Positions 1 to 8,621 of a stretch of DNA of 64,000 bases are shown here, piece after piece. Position 1 is the first letter of the stretch. Every line of letters starts with the position of its first letter. Made by a program: the position numbers and the translations under genes. The stretch comes from Polynucleobacter finlandensis (lineage in GTDB: Bacteria; Pseudomonadota; Gammaproteobacteria; Burkholderiales; Burkholderiaceae): the NCBI RefSeq assembly GCF_018881755.1, contig NZ_JACVPS010000005.1:96540-160539 (forward strand). The letters are read 5' to 3'. A model generated the notes under the pieces. It had not been told where the DNA came from. It saw only the letters and a list, made by a program, of their open reading frames with translations, and searched no databases.

Positions 1-136
1 CAGCATTGGGCCTTTTCAATAAATTACATCTCAAACCTGCATACTCACCCAATAACTTATCTTGCATAGCCCTAATGATTTCCAGCGCTCTTGGATACTC
101 GGCAACAATAAACTTAAAATACACATATAAGGTCAT
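1..136 (-). CDS. DUF4936-like protein, 5' part only (runs off the window)
   Basis: Reading the minus strand from an ATG at 136 gives 45 codons open to the window edge. The protein starts MTLYVYFK and continues with an amphipathic helix and the stretch LLKRP. This resembles the small DUF4936 family of betaproteobacteria, which has unknown function; I judge this by pattern only. The ATG overlaps the UbiX stop by three bases (the sequence AAATGACC holds both) and is preceded by AAGGTGG, a good ribosome binding site. It is therefore translationally coupled to ubiX. The remainder lies outside the window. Confidence 0.55.
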   Translation of the reverse strand, partial: MTLYVYFKFIVAEYPRALEIIRAMQDKLLGEYAGLRCNLLKRPNA

Positions 137-708
137 TTGCCACCTTCCATACCGCTCCAGCGAGCGACTAATTTACTGTCCAAATCAAAAAGATCTAAAC
201 ATCTTCCAACCGTATGATTCACCATATCATTGAGTGATTGTGGCTTAGCATAAAAAGCTGGGACGGGCGGCATCACAATAGCACCGCACTCTGTAACCTG
301 AATCATGGAGCGTAAATGGCCTGCATGCAGCGGCGTCTCTCTTACCAGCAATACCAAACGACGACGCTCTTTCAAAACTACATCTGCGGCCCTAGAAACC
401 AAGCTACTTGTAACCCCGCTGGCAATCTCTGACAAAGTTCGAATCGAGCATGGAGCAATAACCATTCCCATACTCTTAAATGATCCCGAAGCTATAGAAG
501 CCCCAACATTTTTTGCAGAATGCACTACATCAGCCAACTCTTCAATTTGAGATGGCTTGTAATCTGTTTCTGCAGACATCGTCAACTTTGCCGAATCACT
601 CATCACAAGATGAGATTCAATACCTAGATTTTTTAATGCCTCTAGTATGCGTATGCCGTAGATTGTTCCAGATGCTCCAGTAATGGCAACAATTAAGCGT
701 TTTTTCAA
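133..708 (-). CDS. ubiX: UbiX-like flavin prenyltransferase
   Basis: 191 residues, normal for the family. UbiX attaches a dimethylallyl group to FMN to make the prenylated flavin cofactor required by UbiD-type decarboxylases. Visible marks are the N-terminal flavin-binding stretch ITGASGTIYG (about residues 9-18), the PCSIRTLSEIASG segment near 86-98, the RAADVVLKERR segment and LVRETPLHAGHL near 122-133. The gene lies 12 bases downstream of the ubiD-like gene, so the pair is probably cotranscribed and serves that decarboxylase. The same enzyme could also supply the UbiD of ubiquinone synthesis, so catabolic versus ubiquinone use cannot be settled from this window. Confidence 0.9.
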   Translation of the reverse strand: MKKRLIVAITGASGTIYGIRILEALKNLGIESHLVMSDSAKLTMSAETDYKPSQIEELADVVHSAKNVGASIASGSFKSMGMVIAPCSIRTLSEIASGVTSSLVSRAADVVLKERRRLVLLVRETPLHAGHLRSMIQVTECGAIVMPPVPAFYAKPQSLNDMVNHTVGRCLDLFDLDSKLVARWSGMEGGK

Positions 709-720
709 AATGATCCTAAA

Positions 721-2148
721 TTAATTTGATTTTAAATACGAAGATATAGGGAATTGATTATCAAGAACCGCTTCTAAATCAACCTCATCCTCGCCAGGTA
801 TCTTCACTTTTGTGAAGACATGACCCTCATAAACCAAGGGCTTGGTTGCATCGAATCCAAGCTTTGAGCTCATGCCTTGGTAGTGAGATGGTATGACCCC
901 GTCCACATCTATAGGTAGACCAACGGTGGTTGAGGGATCTAATACAGATCCTTGCGCATCATGAATGACAACCAATCCACGCTTAGCTTGAAAACGAGTG
1001 GCGATTGCCCATTCAACTTGAGATGGAACATGAACATCAACATCCTCATCGACCACCACAACATGCTTCACATCATAGTGTGAACTGAATGCGCCAGCAA
1101 TCACATTTTTGGGGAGACCCTCATGTGTCTTCTTAATTTGAACATAGAGATGGTAACGACCAACGCCACCCAAGGAGAGGTGCACATCTAAGACGCCAGG
1201 AAAACTTCTACGGAGATAAGACAAAATAGTCGCTTCCCTAGGGATGGAACCAAGCAGTAAATGCTCTAATTCTGCTGGAACGATTGTATGGAAGATGGGA
1301 TTTTTTCTGTGCGTAACTGCATCCACTACAATAACCTGCCTTTTCTCCTGAGAACTATAGTATTTTGGATACTCCCCAAATGGCCCTTCTAGCTCTCGAA
1401 CGTTTGGCGGAATATGACCCTCAATCACAATTTCAGAGTTTGCAGGAACCCTGACATCATTAGTTAAGCACGAAATAACCTCCAAAGGCTCTCCATGCAA
1501 AGCGCCGGCAATTTCAAGTTCATCCGAATCAATTGGCGCTATCGCCTGTGATGCAAGCAGAGTAAGAGGATCTACACCGATAACTACTGCCACAGGCAAA
1601 GACTGATTTAACTCTTCTGCAGCCTGTTGAAATGCATGGAGGTGTCTAGGCAAAATCAATACAGCCATTCGGTCTTTTGAATTTACTTGGATCCGATTGA
1701 TCGATACGTTTTGAATTCCAGTCTTAGGATTTCTTGCTATCACTAAACCGGCAGTAATATAAGGGCCGCTATCATGCTCGCTATGGGTGGGGACGGGCAA
1801 TAAAGTTCGAATATCAAAGTCTCTATGCACAACTTCTTGACAGGGGGCATCGTCAACTAGCTTGCAAGGCAGTGGATTATCAGCAGCCAACCGAAATGAA
1901 TGAAGTAATGCACCCTCTTCGACGCCCATAGCCTCAGCAATCCAAGAACGTGAAGACATAAAGCCCGAAACCACTGGAATGGAATGGCCGCCCGGATCTG
2001 GAAAAAAAACTCCACTTTTTCCGTCAAGTTTTTTAGCAATTGCCGCTAATTCATGCTTAAGAAATATATTCTTTTTTGTGGCGACTAAACGATTGGTGGA
2101 AGCTAAATGCGCTAACCATGGGCGAAGTTGGGAGAACTTTTTCATCAA
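721..2148 (-). CDS. UbiD-family prenyl-FMN-dependent decarboxylase
   Basis: 475 residues. The family reversibly decarboxylates aromatic or alpha,beta-unsaturated acids using prenylated FMN made by UbiX. The known Arg-Glu-Glu catalytic triad has likely counterparts: R152 in SINRIQV and E254/E259 in ELEGPFGEYPKYY. The five-residue Glu spacing and the roughly 100-residue gap from the Arg both match fungal Fdc1. The gene lies between a TctC-type binding protein and ubiX, at the end of a catabolic gene run rather than among ubiquinone genes. I therefore favour a catabolic (de)carboxylase over 4-hydroxy-3-polyprenylbenzoate decarboxylase; the substrate is unknown. Confidence 0.85.
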   Translation of the reverse strand: MMKKFSQLRPWLAHLASTNRLVATKKNIFLKHELAAIAKKLDGKSGVFFPDPGGHSIPVVSGFMSSRSWIAEAMGVEEGALLHSFRLAADNPLPCKLVDDAPCQEVVHRDFDIRTLLPVPTHSEHDSGPYITAGLVIARNPKTGIQNVSINRIQVNSKDRMAVLILPRHLHAFQQAAEELNQSLPVAVVIGVDPLTLLASQAIAPIDSDELEIAGALHGEPLEVISCLTNDVRVPANSEIVIEGHIPPNVRELEGPFGEYPKYYSSQEKRQVIVVDAVTHRKNPIFHTIVPAELEHLLLGSIPREATILSYLRRSFPGVLDVHLSLGGVGRYHLYVQIKKTHEGLPKNVIAGAFSSHYDVKHVVVVDEDVDVHVPSQVEWAIATRFQAKRGLVVIHDAQGSVLDPSTTVGLPIDVDGVIPSHYQGMSSKLGFDATKPLVYEGHVFTKVKIPGEDEVDLEAVLDNQFPISSYLKSN

Positions 2149-2176
2149 AGACCGCCTTTAGAGTTAACTACAAATT

Positions 2177-3163
2177 TCATTCTGGAGCTATACCTGCTTG
2201 TGATACTACTTTTTTCCAAACTTCCATTTGCTTTCGGATGAATACCTCAAATTGTCCAGCTGTTCCACCATCTGGAACAACTCCCTGATCATTAAATGTT
2301 TTTTTAATATCGTCTTGTAACAAGATTACATTAATTTGCTTATTTAATTTATCAACTATTGCTGACGGTGTTCCAGCTGGAACCATAAACCCATGCCATG
2401 AAGAAACTTCGTAGCCCTTTAAACCAGCTTCAGCAACGGTTGGAACCTGGGGCAATAGTGGGGATCTTGAATCTGTGGCAATAGCCACTGGCCTAATTTT
2501 TCCGGATTGAATGAATGGGCGAACCATCGGAAAAACATCAAAAGCTACTTCAACTTGACCACCGGCCAAATCAGTTAGCAAGGGAGTGCTACCTTTATAA
2601 GGCACTTGGTTTAGGCTGACGTTAGCCATATTTTCAAATAATGCCATCGCCAAATGTTCAGATGATCCAGATCCAGAGGAGCCGTAATCAATCTTCCCGG
2701 GGCTTTTCTTCGCAGCGGTTAGTAAATCTGACAATGTTTTAATTTTAGAATTTTCATTGACAACCAAAACCATTGGCGCCCTACCCGCAAGTACAATTGG
2801 TAAAAAAGCCTTGTTGCTATCGTAAGGTAATGACTTATAGATGAATGGATTGGCGGCAAATGGAAACTGAGCAACCAATATTGTGTAACCATCTGGAGCG
2901 GATCGCGCTACAAAATTAGTGCCAATAGTAGTTCCTGCGCCTGGCTTATTTTCTACAAGAACTGTCACACCCCAGGCATCACTTAACTTCTTTCCGACGA
3001 TCCGCCCCAAGGTATCGTTAAATCCTCCCGGCGGGTAAGGGACAACAATCGTTATCGGCTTGTCAGGGTAAGTTGAAGCAGTTTGCGCAAATATAGGTTG
3101 CCCGATAGACCCATAAATACTGATTGTAATTACGAGAAAAATACCAAATTTTTTAAGGGACAT
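2177..3163 (-). CDS. TctC/Bug-family periplasmic solute-binding protein
   Basis: 328 residues from the ATG at 3163, which has GGAG eight bases upstream; a TTG twelve bases earlier is in frame but less likely. An N-terminal signal peptide (MSLKKFGIFLVITIS, ending near FAQ) is followed by YPDKPITIVVPYPPGG, the hallmark of Bug extracytoplasmic receptors, and YGSSGSGSSEHL in the ligand-binding region. Such proteins bind small carboxylates and may feed TctAB transporters, but no tctA or tctB is present here. This is the usual orphan Bug situation in Burkholderiales. It sits between livF and ubiD, so it probably binds the substrate or a product of this pathway. Confidence 0.9.
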   Translation of the reverse strand: MSLKKFGIFLVITISIYGSIGQPIFAQTASTYPDKPITIVVPYPPGGFNDTLGRIVGKKLSDAWGVTVLVENKPGAGTTIGTNFVARSAPDGYTILVAQFPFAANPFIYKSLPYDSNKAFLPIVLAGRAPMVLVVNENSKIKTLSDLLTAAKKSPGKIDYGSSGSGSSEHLAMALFENMANVSLNQVPYKGSTPLLTDLAGGQVEVAFDVFPMVRPFIQSGKIRPVAIATDSRSPLLPQVPTVAEAGLKGYEVSSWHGFMVPAGTPSAIVDKLNKQINVILLQDDIKKTFNDQGVVPDGGTAGQFEVFIRKQMEVWKKVVSQAGIAPE

Positions 3164-3181
3164 CAACATCTCCAATAAATT

Positions 3182-3892
3182 TCAAACACTAACGCGCCTA
3201 ATTAATTCTTTGCGCTCTTCTAGTTCCTTCGAATTGCCTTCTAGCACTATCCTTCCGCGCTCGACTACCAGATGTCTGTCACATAAATGAATTGCCTTAT
3301 GTATATTCTGCTCAATCAATAGAATGGCAATTCCTTGAGACTTTAACTCCTCCATTAAGCGAAATATTTCAACCACAACCATTGGTGCCAGACCTTCAGT
3401 TGGCTCATCAATTAATAATAGCCTTGGGTTACCAACCAAAACTCGACCCATAGCCAACATTTGCTGCTCACCGCCAGATAAAGTGGTTCCAGCTTGAGCT
3501 CTTCTCTCACGTAAGCGTGGGAATCTATCGAGAACCATTTGTATACGTTTCTCTGCAGATTTACGTTCGGATGGAGGAACCTGCATCAATCCAAGCTTGA
3601 GATTACCCTCAACGCTTAAGCCTGGGAATATGCGACGATCCTCAGGGACCAAGCCTAGACCAAGTCGCGTAATTTGATTTGGGGCTAAATTATTTATTGA
3701 CTCACCACAAAAAAGAATTTTTCCTTTCGAGGGTTTGTGCCAGCCAGCGATAGTTTTAACAATTGTTGTCTTGCCGACACCATTTCTACCGAATAATCCA
3801 ACTGTCTCACCAGGGCGTATGGATAAATTTACTCCCTGTAATACTTGGGAGAGTCCAAGATTGACATGAACATCATTCATTTCCAAAATCAT
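3182..3892 (-). CDS. livF: Branched-chain-type ABC transporter ATPase, LivF-like
   Basis: 236 residues, typical LivF length. Walker A is GRNGVGKTT (35-43), the ABC signature is LSGGEQQ (138-144) and Walker B is LLLIDEPTEG (158-167). It would drive the importer made by the neighbouring LivH/LivM permeases. The start ATG overlaps the livG stop in the four-base sequence ATGA, indicating coupled translation. In this setting the system more likely imports an aromatic or related carboxylate than an amino acid; this is inferred from context only. Confidence 0.92.
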   Translation of the reverse strand: MILEMNDVHVNLGLSQVLQGVNLSIRPGETVGLFGRNGVGKTTIVKTIAGWHKPSKGKILFCGESINNLAPNQITRLGLGLVPEDRRIFPGLSVEGNLKLGLMQVPPSERKSAEKRIQMVLDRFPRLRERRAQAGTTLSGGEQQMLAMGRVLVGNPRLLLIDEPTEGLAPMVVVEIFRLMEELKSQGIAILLIEQNIHKAIHLCDRHLVVERGRIVLEGNSKELEERKELIRRVSV

Positions 3893-4647
3893 GCCAACTC
3901 CTCCCCAAAATACGCCGTTTGCACAAGAGGATTAGAGCGGACTTGATTTGGGTCACCCTCTGCCAATTTCCGCCCTTGCGCCATCACAATTACCGTACCA
4001 GATAAATCCATCACTAAGTCAACATCATGCTCAATCAATAAGACAGTAATATTTAAGCCCAACCGCTTAATAAGCTCAGCAGTTTCCTGGGTATCTGCTT
4101 GAGACATCCCCTGAGTGGGCTCATCTAATAGTAAAAGTTTTGGTCGCGTTGCTAGAGTTACCGCAATCTCTAAACGTCTCTGTTGGCCATGAGATAGAGC
4201 TCCTGCAAGTTGATTTCTAGCTTCGACTAGCCCAAATTCTTCCAACAGCTCATCAGCCCTTTCAAGTGCTATCACACTCTTGCTTAAAGGTAGAAACAGG
4301 CGGGAATGGGGTTCAAGGGCCTGACTTGCGATTCGTAGGTTATCAATAACAGAGAGATCAAAAAAGAGATTGGTTATTTGAAATGACCGAGCCATTCCTA
4401 CTGATAACCGCGCTTCGGGGTTCATGCTGGTGATATCACACTCACCAATTAATACCGTCCCAGAATCCGGCATAAAACTGCCACTCAATAAATTGAACAG
4501 CGTACTCTTACCGGCTCCATTCGGGCCGATGATGGAAGTTACCCCTGAACTCTTTACTTCAAAACTAACATTATCAACGGCTGAGAGCCCACCAAAGCGT
4601 TTACATAAATTGCTAGCCTTAAGAATGAATTCAATCTTATCCATCAT
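3889..4647 (-). CDS. livG: Branched-chain-type ABC transporter ATPase, LivG-like
   Basis: 252 residues. Walker A is GPNGAGKST, the signature is a variant, LSHGQQRRLEIA, and Walker B is LLLLDEPTQGMS. LSHG in place of LSGG is common among LivG proteins. It pairs with LivF as the second ATPase of the importer. The start overlaps the livM stop by four bases, and the stop overlaps the livF start by four bases, so livM-livG-livF are tightly coupled. Confidence 0.92.
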   Translation of the reverse strand: MMDKIEFILKASNLCKRFGGLSAVDNVSFEVKSSGVTSIIGPNGAGKSTLFNLLSGSFMPDSGTVLIGECDITSMNPEARLSVGMARSFQITNLFFDLSVIDNLRIASQALEPHSRLFLPLSKSVIALERADELLEEFGLVEARNQLAGALSHGQQRRLEIAVTLATRPKLLLLDEPTQGMSQADTQETAELIKRLGLNITVLLIEHDVDLVMDLSGTVIVMAQGRKLAEGDPNQVRSNPLVQTAYFGEELA

Positions 4648-5627
4648 TCACCCCCTTCTGGAGAGCGGATTTTGCTAAAGCGCCTAACGAACAAACCAGC
4701 CAAACCCTTCGGGGCAGATACCACAATAACAACAAAGATAATTCCAATAACGATATGATGATGGACGGTCCAGGTTCCAATAATTGATTTAAATGATGTC
4801 AAAAGCACACTGCCCAATATTGGTCCTATCAACGTGCCAACGCCACCGAGAACAACTGTCACCACCGCATTTCCAGAAACGCTAAAGAACATTAATTCTG
4901 GTGATACAAAGCCCCTTAACATAGGATAGAGGGCGCCTGAGACTGAGGCCACAACAGCGGCCAATACAAAAGCAACTTGTTTAGGTCCTTTAGATTTATA
5001 ACCTATGTATGGCAGGCGATCTTCGTTTGATCTGATCGCATGCCAAAGTGATCCCATTGGTGTGGTGAGGAAATACTTTAAAAGAGCGTATAAGCCGCCA
5101 ATAGTTAAAAATGTAATGACAAAAAATGTCCCGGGTTGACCAGCATCGAGAGACCCAAAAGGAGTCCAGATTTGCAAAATTGGTACTCCCATCATGCCGT
5201 CAGATGCGCCAAGGCTACGTGTGTTGTAGACAACCTTCGCGGCTACTTGTGCCAGCCCAAAAGTAATTAAAGCGAAGTAGACGCCCTTTGATCTTAGGGC
5301 AATAAAACTAGCAACCCAACCCAACACAAGAGAAGCTAATGCAACAATTCCAATTGCCAGAAGAAAAGATGGAGAAATCTCCTTTAGAACCACGGCAGAC
5401 AAGTAGGCTCCAAAACCAAAATATAGTGCCTGGCCAAGCGATAGTAGACCAACAATTCCTAACAATAGATCAACAGACATAGCAAGGCCACCAAAAATCA
5501 ATGCCTCTGTAGCCAATCTTAGAAAAAAGGTATCACCAAGGATCGCCCCAACAATAAACAACACAACAGCAGAAGTTAGCAACAGCAGCTCTATAAAACG
5601 AATTGCTCTGGATCGCGGATTAAGCAT
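4644..5627 (-). CDS. livM: Branched-chain-type ABC transporter permease, LivM-like
   Basis: 327 residues, very hydrophobic, with about nine or ten predicted membrane segments. The conserved cytoplasmic loop is recognisable around AIRSNEDRLPYIGYK, which corresponds to the EAA-type loop contacting the ATPases. It starts eight bases inside the 3' end of livH and ends overlapping livG. Together with LivH it forms the inner-membrane channel of the importer. Confidence 0.92.
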   Translation of the reverse strand: MLNPRSRAIRFIELLLLTSAVVLFIVGAILGDTFFLRLATEALIFGGLAMSVDLLLGIVGLLSLGQALYFGFGAYLSAVVLKEISPSFLLAIGIVALASLVLGWVASFIALRSKGVYFALITFGLAQVAAKVVYNTRSLGASDGMMGVPILQIWTPFGSLDAGQPGTFFVITFLTIGGLYALLKYFLTTPMGSLWHAIRSNEDRLPYIGYKSKGPKQVAFVLAAVVASVSGALYPMLRGFVSPELMFFSVSGNAVVTVVLGGVGTLIGPILGSVLLTSFKSIIGTWTVHHHIVIGIIFVVIVVSAPKGLAGLFVRRFSKIRSPEGGE

Positions 5628-6504
5628 TCTTCATGCCCCCATACAAGCCAGTGGGTTTGAACATTAATACCAGAACCATCACGGCAAACACCAAAGGATC
5701 GGACCATACCGGTGAAATATATAAAGAAGATATAGATTGGAGTTGTGTCAATAAAATCCCAGCAATCACCGCACCCTTAATGCTCCCAAGCCCCCCTACT
5801 ATGACAACGCTAAACGCCATCAGAATAAAGTCGCGACCCATAGTAGGAAAAACAGAGTAAATCGGAGCAAGTAAAACACCTGCTAAGCCCGCCAAAGCTA
5901 CACCAAAAGCAAAAGTCAATGCATAAACCCGCATAACTGGTATACCCAAAGAAGAACTCATGTCCTTGTCATATGCTGCAGCCCTAACAATCGCACCCAA
6001 CTGAGTTTTGTATATCAACACCCAAACCGACAAAATAAGTAATGCGCCAAATCCCATTAAAAATAAGCGGTAATTCGGAAACATCACTCCTAATATTTCG
6101 CTAGCGCCAGAGATCGGCGCACTAGGTTTGATAGGATTTGCCCCCCAGATGATCTTGTAACTATCCTCCAAAACCATGGCGATACCGAACGTCAATAACA
6201 GGGTAAGAATATGGCGATCCTTATAGTGAAAAACTTTCTGAATCAAAAGCCTTTCCATCGCAAAACCAATTGGCACCAAAAGCAATGGAACCAATAATAG
6301 GCATACCCAAAATGAAACACCCATTGCAACCAGAGTTACGCTAAAGAAAGCTCCAGCAGCATAAAACTCACCATGCGACATGTTAATTACATCCAGCAAA
6401 CCAAAGATGATAGTTAAACCTAAAGCCATTAGGATTACAGCAACTCCAATGGAGAGCCCGTTGATTATCTGAGGCGCGTAAATATACTGCAAGCTTTCTA
6501 GCAT
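5620..6504 (-). CDS. livH: Branched-chain-type ABC transporter permease, LivH-like
   Basis: 294 residues, normal for LivH, with several membrane segments and the family stretches LDVINMSHGEFYAAGAF near 37-53 and VVIVGGLGSIKGA near 233-245. It is the first permease of the importer and lies 85 bases downstream of the binding-protein gene, separated from it by a hairpin. The 3' end overlaps livM by eight bases. Confidence 0.92.
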   Translation of the reverse strand: MLESLQYIYAPQIINGLSIGVAVILMALGLTIIFGLLDVINMSHGEFYAAGAFFSVTLVAMGVSFWVCLLLVPLLLVPIGFAMERLLIQKVFHYKDRHILTLLLTFGIAMVLEDSYKIIWGANPIKPSAPISGASEILGVMFPNYRLFLMGFGALLILSVWVLIYKTQLGAIVRAAAYDKDMSSSLGIPVMRVYALTFAFGVALAGLAGVLLAPIYSVFPTMGRDFILMAFSVVIVGGLGSIKGAVIAGILLTQLQSISSLYISPVWSDPLVFAVMVLVLMFKPTGLYGGMKNA

Positions 6505-6546
6505 TGAAAAACCAATCCCATATTTAATATCAGTGACAGTAAAACC

Positions 6547-6576
6547 CCCTACACCCTCAAATAAGAAGATGTAGGG
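6547..6576 (-). terminator. Intercistronic hairpin between the livK-like gene and livH
   Basis: On the minus strand CCCTACA (6570-6576) can pair with TGTAGGG (6547-6553) around a 16-base loop, followed by a weak GGTTTT tract. It sits in the only sizeable gap of the transport operon, directly after the binding-protein gene. Such hairpins often stabilise or partly terminate the message so that the binding protein is made in excess of the permeases. The short stem and poor T run argue for partial read-through. Confidence 0.45.
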
Positions 6577-6589
6577 AATTGATTACCCA

Positions 6590-7771
6590 TCAAAAACGAG
6601 TGCAAGTATCAGGGCCAATAGCCAGATCTGAGGGCACTTTACCAACAATATTGAACTCACCATTCTCTACGCGAACCGCAAACATATCTTGCATAGCCTG
6701 ATGATCACCTGCGCGCATCTTTTTCATTCCCTGCGGTGTTTGCCAGCTTAAATCGTTCATTGCTGCCCGAACTTTATCTGTCTCAGTAGATTTAGCCTTC
6801 TCAACAGCTGCTTTGTAGAAATATAGGAGTCCGTAGGAATCTGCGCCGTATAGATCAGGAAGCTTGCTATAAGCTTTTTGGAAATCTGCAACAAACTTTT
6901 TATTGGCTGGATTGTCTAATTTTGGTGAGTAGCCAACACCTGTCACAAATCCATTTGCAGATTTACCAATGGCTCCCATATTTTGAGATGTAACCGTACC
7001 AGATGCACCAACAATAGTGACGCCTTTGTTAACGCCATATTCATCCATTTGTGAAAATAACCTTACCGTATCATTGCCAGCAACCGAGGTATAAATTACA
7101 TTTGGTTTTGCAGCTCTAACCTGACCGAAGTAAGGGGAATAATCCTTGTTATCTAATGGAGCAAAAACTTCACCAACATCCTTGGCACCCTTCTCAGTAG
7201 ACGCCTTTTTAAAGGCAGAAACTGTACTTCTACCCATTTCATAATCTGGTCCAATAAAGAAAATATTCGCCTTGGGAATCTCTTTATCAACCCATGCCGC
7301 CAAGGCTGCTGATTGCATTCCAGCCCGTGCATTAACACGAAATACGTTTGGCGAACATTTATCTGCTGTTATCGAGTCTGCAAAAGACACCGTAGTTGCA
7401 ATCAGCTTATTGTTGCGTTCGGCAAGTTGACCTACCGCCAAAGTGGATCCTGAATTTACAGTCCCAGTTAAGAAATCAACTTTTTCAACTTGAAAAAGTT
7501 TTTCCGCCTTTTGAGTTGCAACAGCTGGATTTGCTTCTTCATCCTCATAAATCAAATCAATTTTTCGACCACCAATACCGCCAGCAGCATTGATCTCTTT
7601 TGCGGCTAAATCTAACCCCATTTTTACCTGCTCACCAATCGGCGTATAAGTGCCTGATAGGGGCGTAACAACGCCAATCTTAATTGGGCTCGGTTGTGCA
7701 GAAACAAACGAAGCGCCAAGACTCAACGCTACTGCAATTGCGATTTTTTTTGTTTGAAATTGCTTTTTCAT
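6590..7771 (-). CDS. Periplasmic ligand-binding protein of the Liv-type importer
   Basis: 393 residues with a clear signal peptide (MKKQFQTKKIAIAVALSLG, cleavage near SAQ) and the Peripla_BP_6 pattern: IKIGVVTPLSGTY, AAKEINAAGGIGGRKIDLI, and DEEANPAVATQKAEKL. It belongs to the LivJ/K group, many members of which bind aromatic acids rather than amino acids. A strong site TAGGAG lies upstream of the ATG. It follows the enoyl-CoA hydratase gene by 21 bases and precedes livH, so it is part of the same transcription run. The ligand cannot be read from sequence. Confidence 0.92.
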   Translation of the reverse strand: MKKQFQTKKIAIAVALSLGASFVSAQPSPIKIGVVTPLSGTYTPIGEQVKMGLDLAAKEINAAGGIGGRKIDLIYEDEEANPAVATQKAEKLFQVEKVDFLTGTVNSGSTLAVGQLAERNNKLIATTVSFADSITADKCSPNVFRVNARAGMQSAALAAWVDKEIPKANIFFIGPDYEMGRSTVSAFKKASTEKGAKDVGEVFAPLDNKDYSPYFGQVRAAKPNVIYTSVAGNDTVRLFSQMDEYGVNKGVTIVGASGTVTSQNMGAIGKSANGFVTGVGYSPKLDNPANKKFVADFQKAYSKLPDLYGADSYGLLYFYKAAVEKAKSTETDKVRAAMNDLSWQTPQGMKKMRAGDHQAMQDMFAVRVENGEFNIVGKVPSDLAIGPDTCTRF

Positions 7772-7792
7772 TATTTACGTCTCCTATAAAAA

Positions 7793-8602
7793 TTAACGGC
7801 CAACAAAATTGGGTTGACGTTTTCCATGGAAAGCCTCTACCCCTTCTTTGAAATCTTCTGAATTACGCAAACGGCTATAACAATGTCCCTCAACTTCAAT
7901 TGCAGTAGTTAACAAACAATCCTCAGTCTCATTAAGCATCTTTTTGGCTGTTCTTTGAGCTATTGGAGAAAATGCTCGCAACTCATCTACCAACCTAGAA
8001 ACAACATCAGCAAGTTCAGAGTCTGGAACACATTCTGTAGCTACACCCCACTCAAATGCTTGCTGCCCTTTAATGCGCCTAGAGCGCATGACGATGTCTT
8101 TCGTTCTCGTGATACCAACCATCTTTTGTAATCGTGCGGAACCACCAGAACCAGGAATCTGTCCTAATTTTTGCTCAGGTAGTGCGTATAGGGTTGATTC
8201 CGCTGCAATACGAAAATCACATGCCAGAGAAATCTCAAAGCCGACACCAAAACAATAACCATGATTTGCTGCAATAACAGGTTTGGTGCAACGAGTTGGA
8301 GCGGCAATATTCCATGCTAATTTAGAAACATGCTCTGGGCTGGCCTCAAGAAACCCTTTGATATCTCCACCGCTAGAAAAATGCTCGCCCTCAGCGCGCA
8401 ATACGATAATGCGAACACGGTCATCTGCATCGAGCGCTTCAAATGTAGCCCTTAATTGATCTCGCTGTGGCATTTGGATCACATTAAATGGTGGCCGCTT
8501 TAAGACAATGTCGGCCCTTTGTTGAGATTCATTTATATCAACATAAAAACCATCTAAGTTATCCAAAATAGCACTAAAGGGGTGTCGTAAATTTGTAGTC
8601 AT
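7793..8602 (-). CDS. Enoyl-CoA hydratase/isomerase family protein
   Basis: 269 residues from the ATG at 8602, which lies 19 bases after the ligase stop; an in-frame start further up would overlap the ligase. It is a crotonase-fold protein. The oxyanion-hole stretch FSSGGDIKGFL and both glutamates used by hydratases are present (FEISLACDFRIA and ALPEQKLGQIPGSGG). Water addition to an unsaturated CoA thioester is therefore plausible. It follows the CoA ligase gene and should act on the ligase product or a later CoA intermediate. A ring-hydrolase or retro-aldol role as in feruloyl-CoA hydratase/lyase is possible. Confidence 0.85.
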   Translation of the reverse strand: MTTNLRHPFSAILDNLDGFYVDINESQQRADIVLKRPPFNVIQMPQRDQLRATFEALDADDRVRIIVLRAEGEHFSSGGDIKGFLEASPEHVSKLAWNIAAPTRCTKPVIAANHGYCFGVGFEISLACDFRIAAESTLYALPEQKLGQIPGSGGSARLQKMVGITRTKDIVMRSRRIKGQQAFEWGVATECVPDSELADVVSRLVDELRAFSPIAQRTAKKMLNETEDCLLTTAIEVEGHCYSRLRNSEDFKEGVEAFHGKRQPNFVGR

Positions 8603-8621
8603 ATTGTCTTTCAAGTGAAAA

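Noticed and set aside
1857..2039. Small reading frames inside the ubiD-like gene
   Set aside because: They lie in other frames of a well-supported gene and show no family features.
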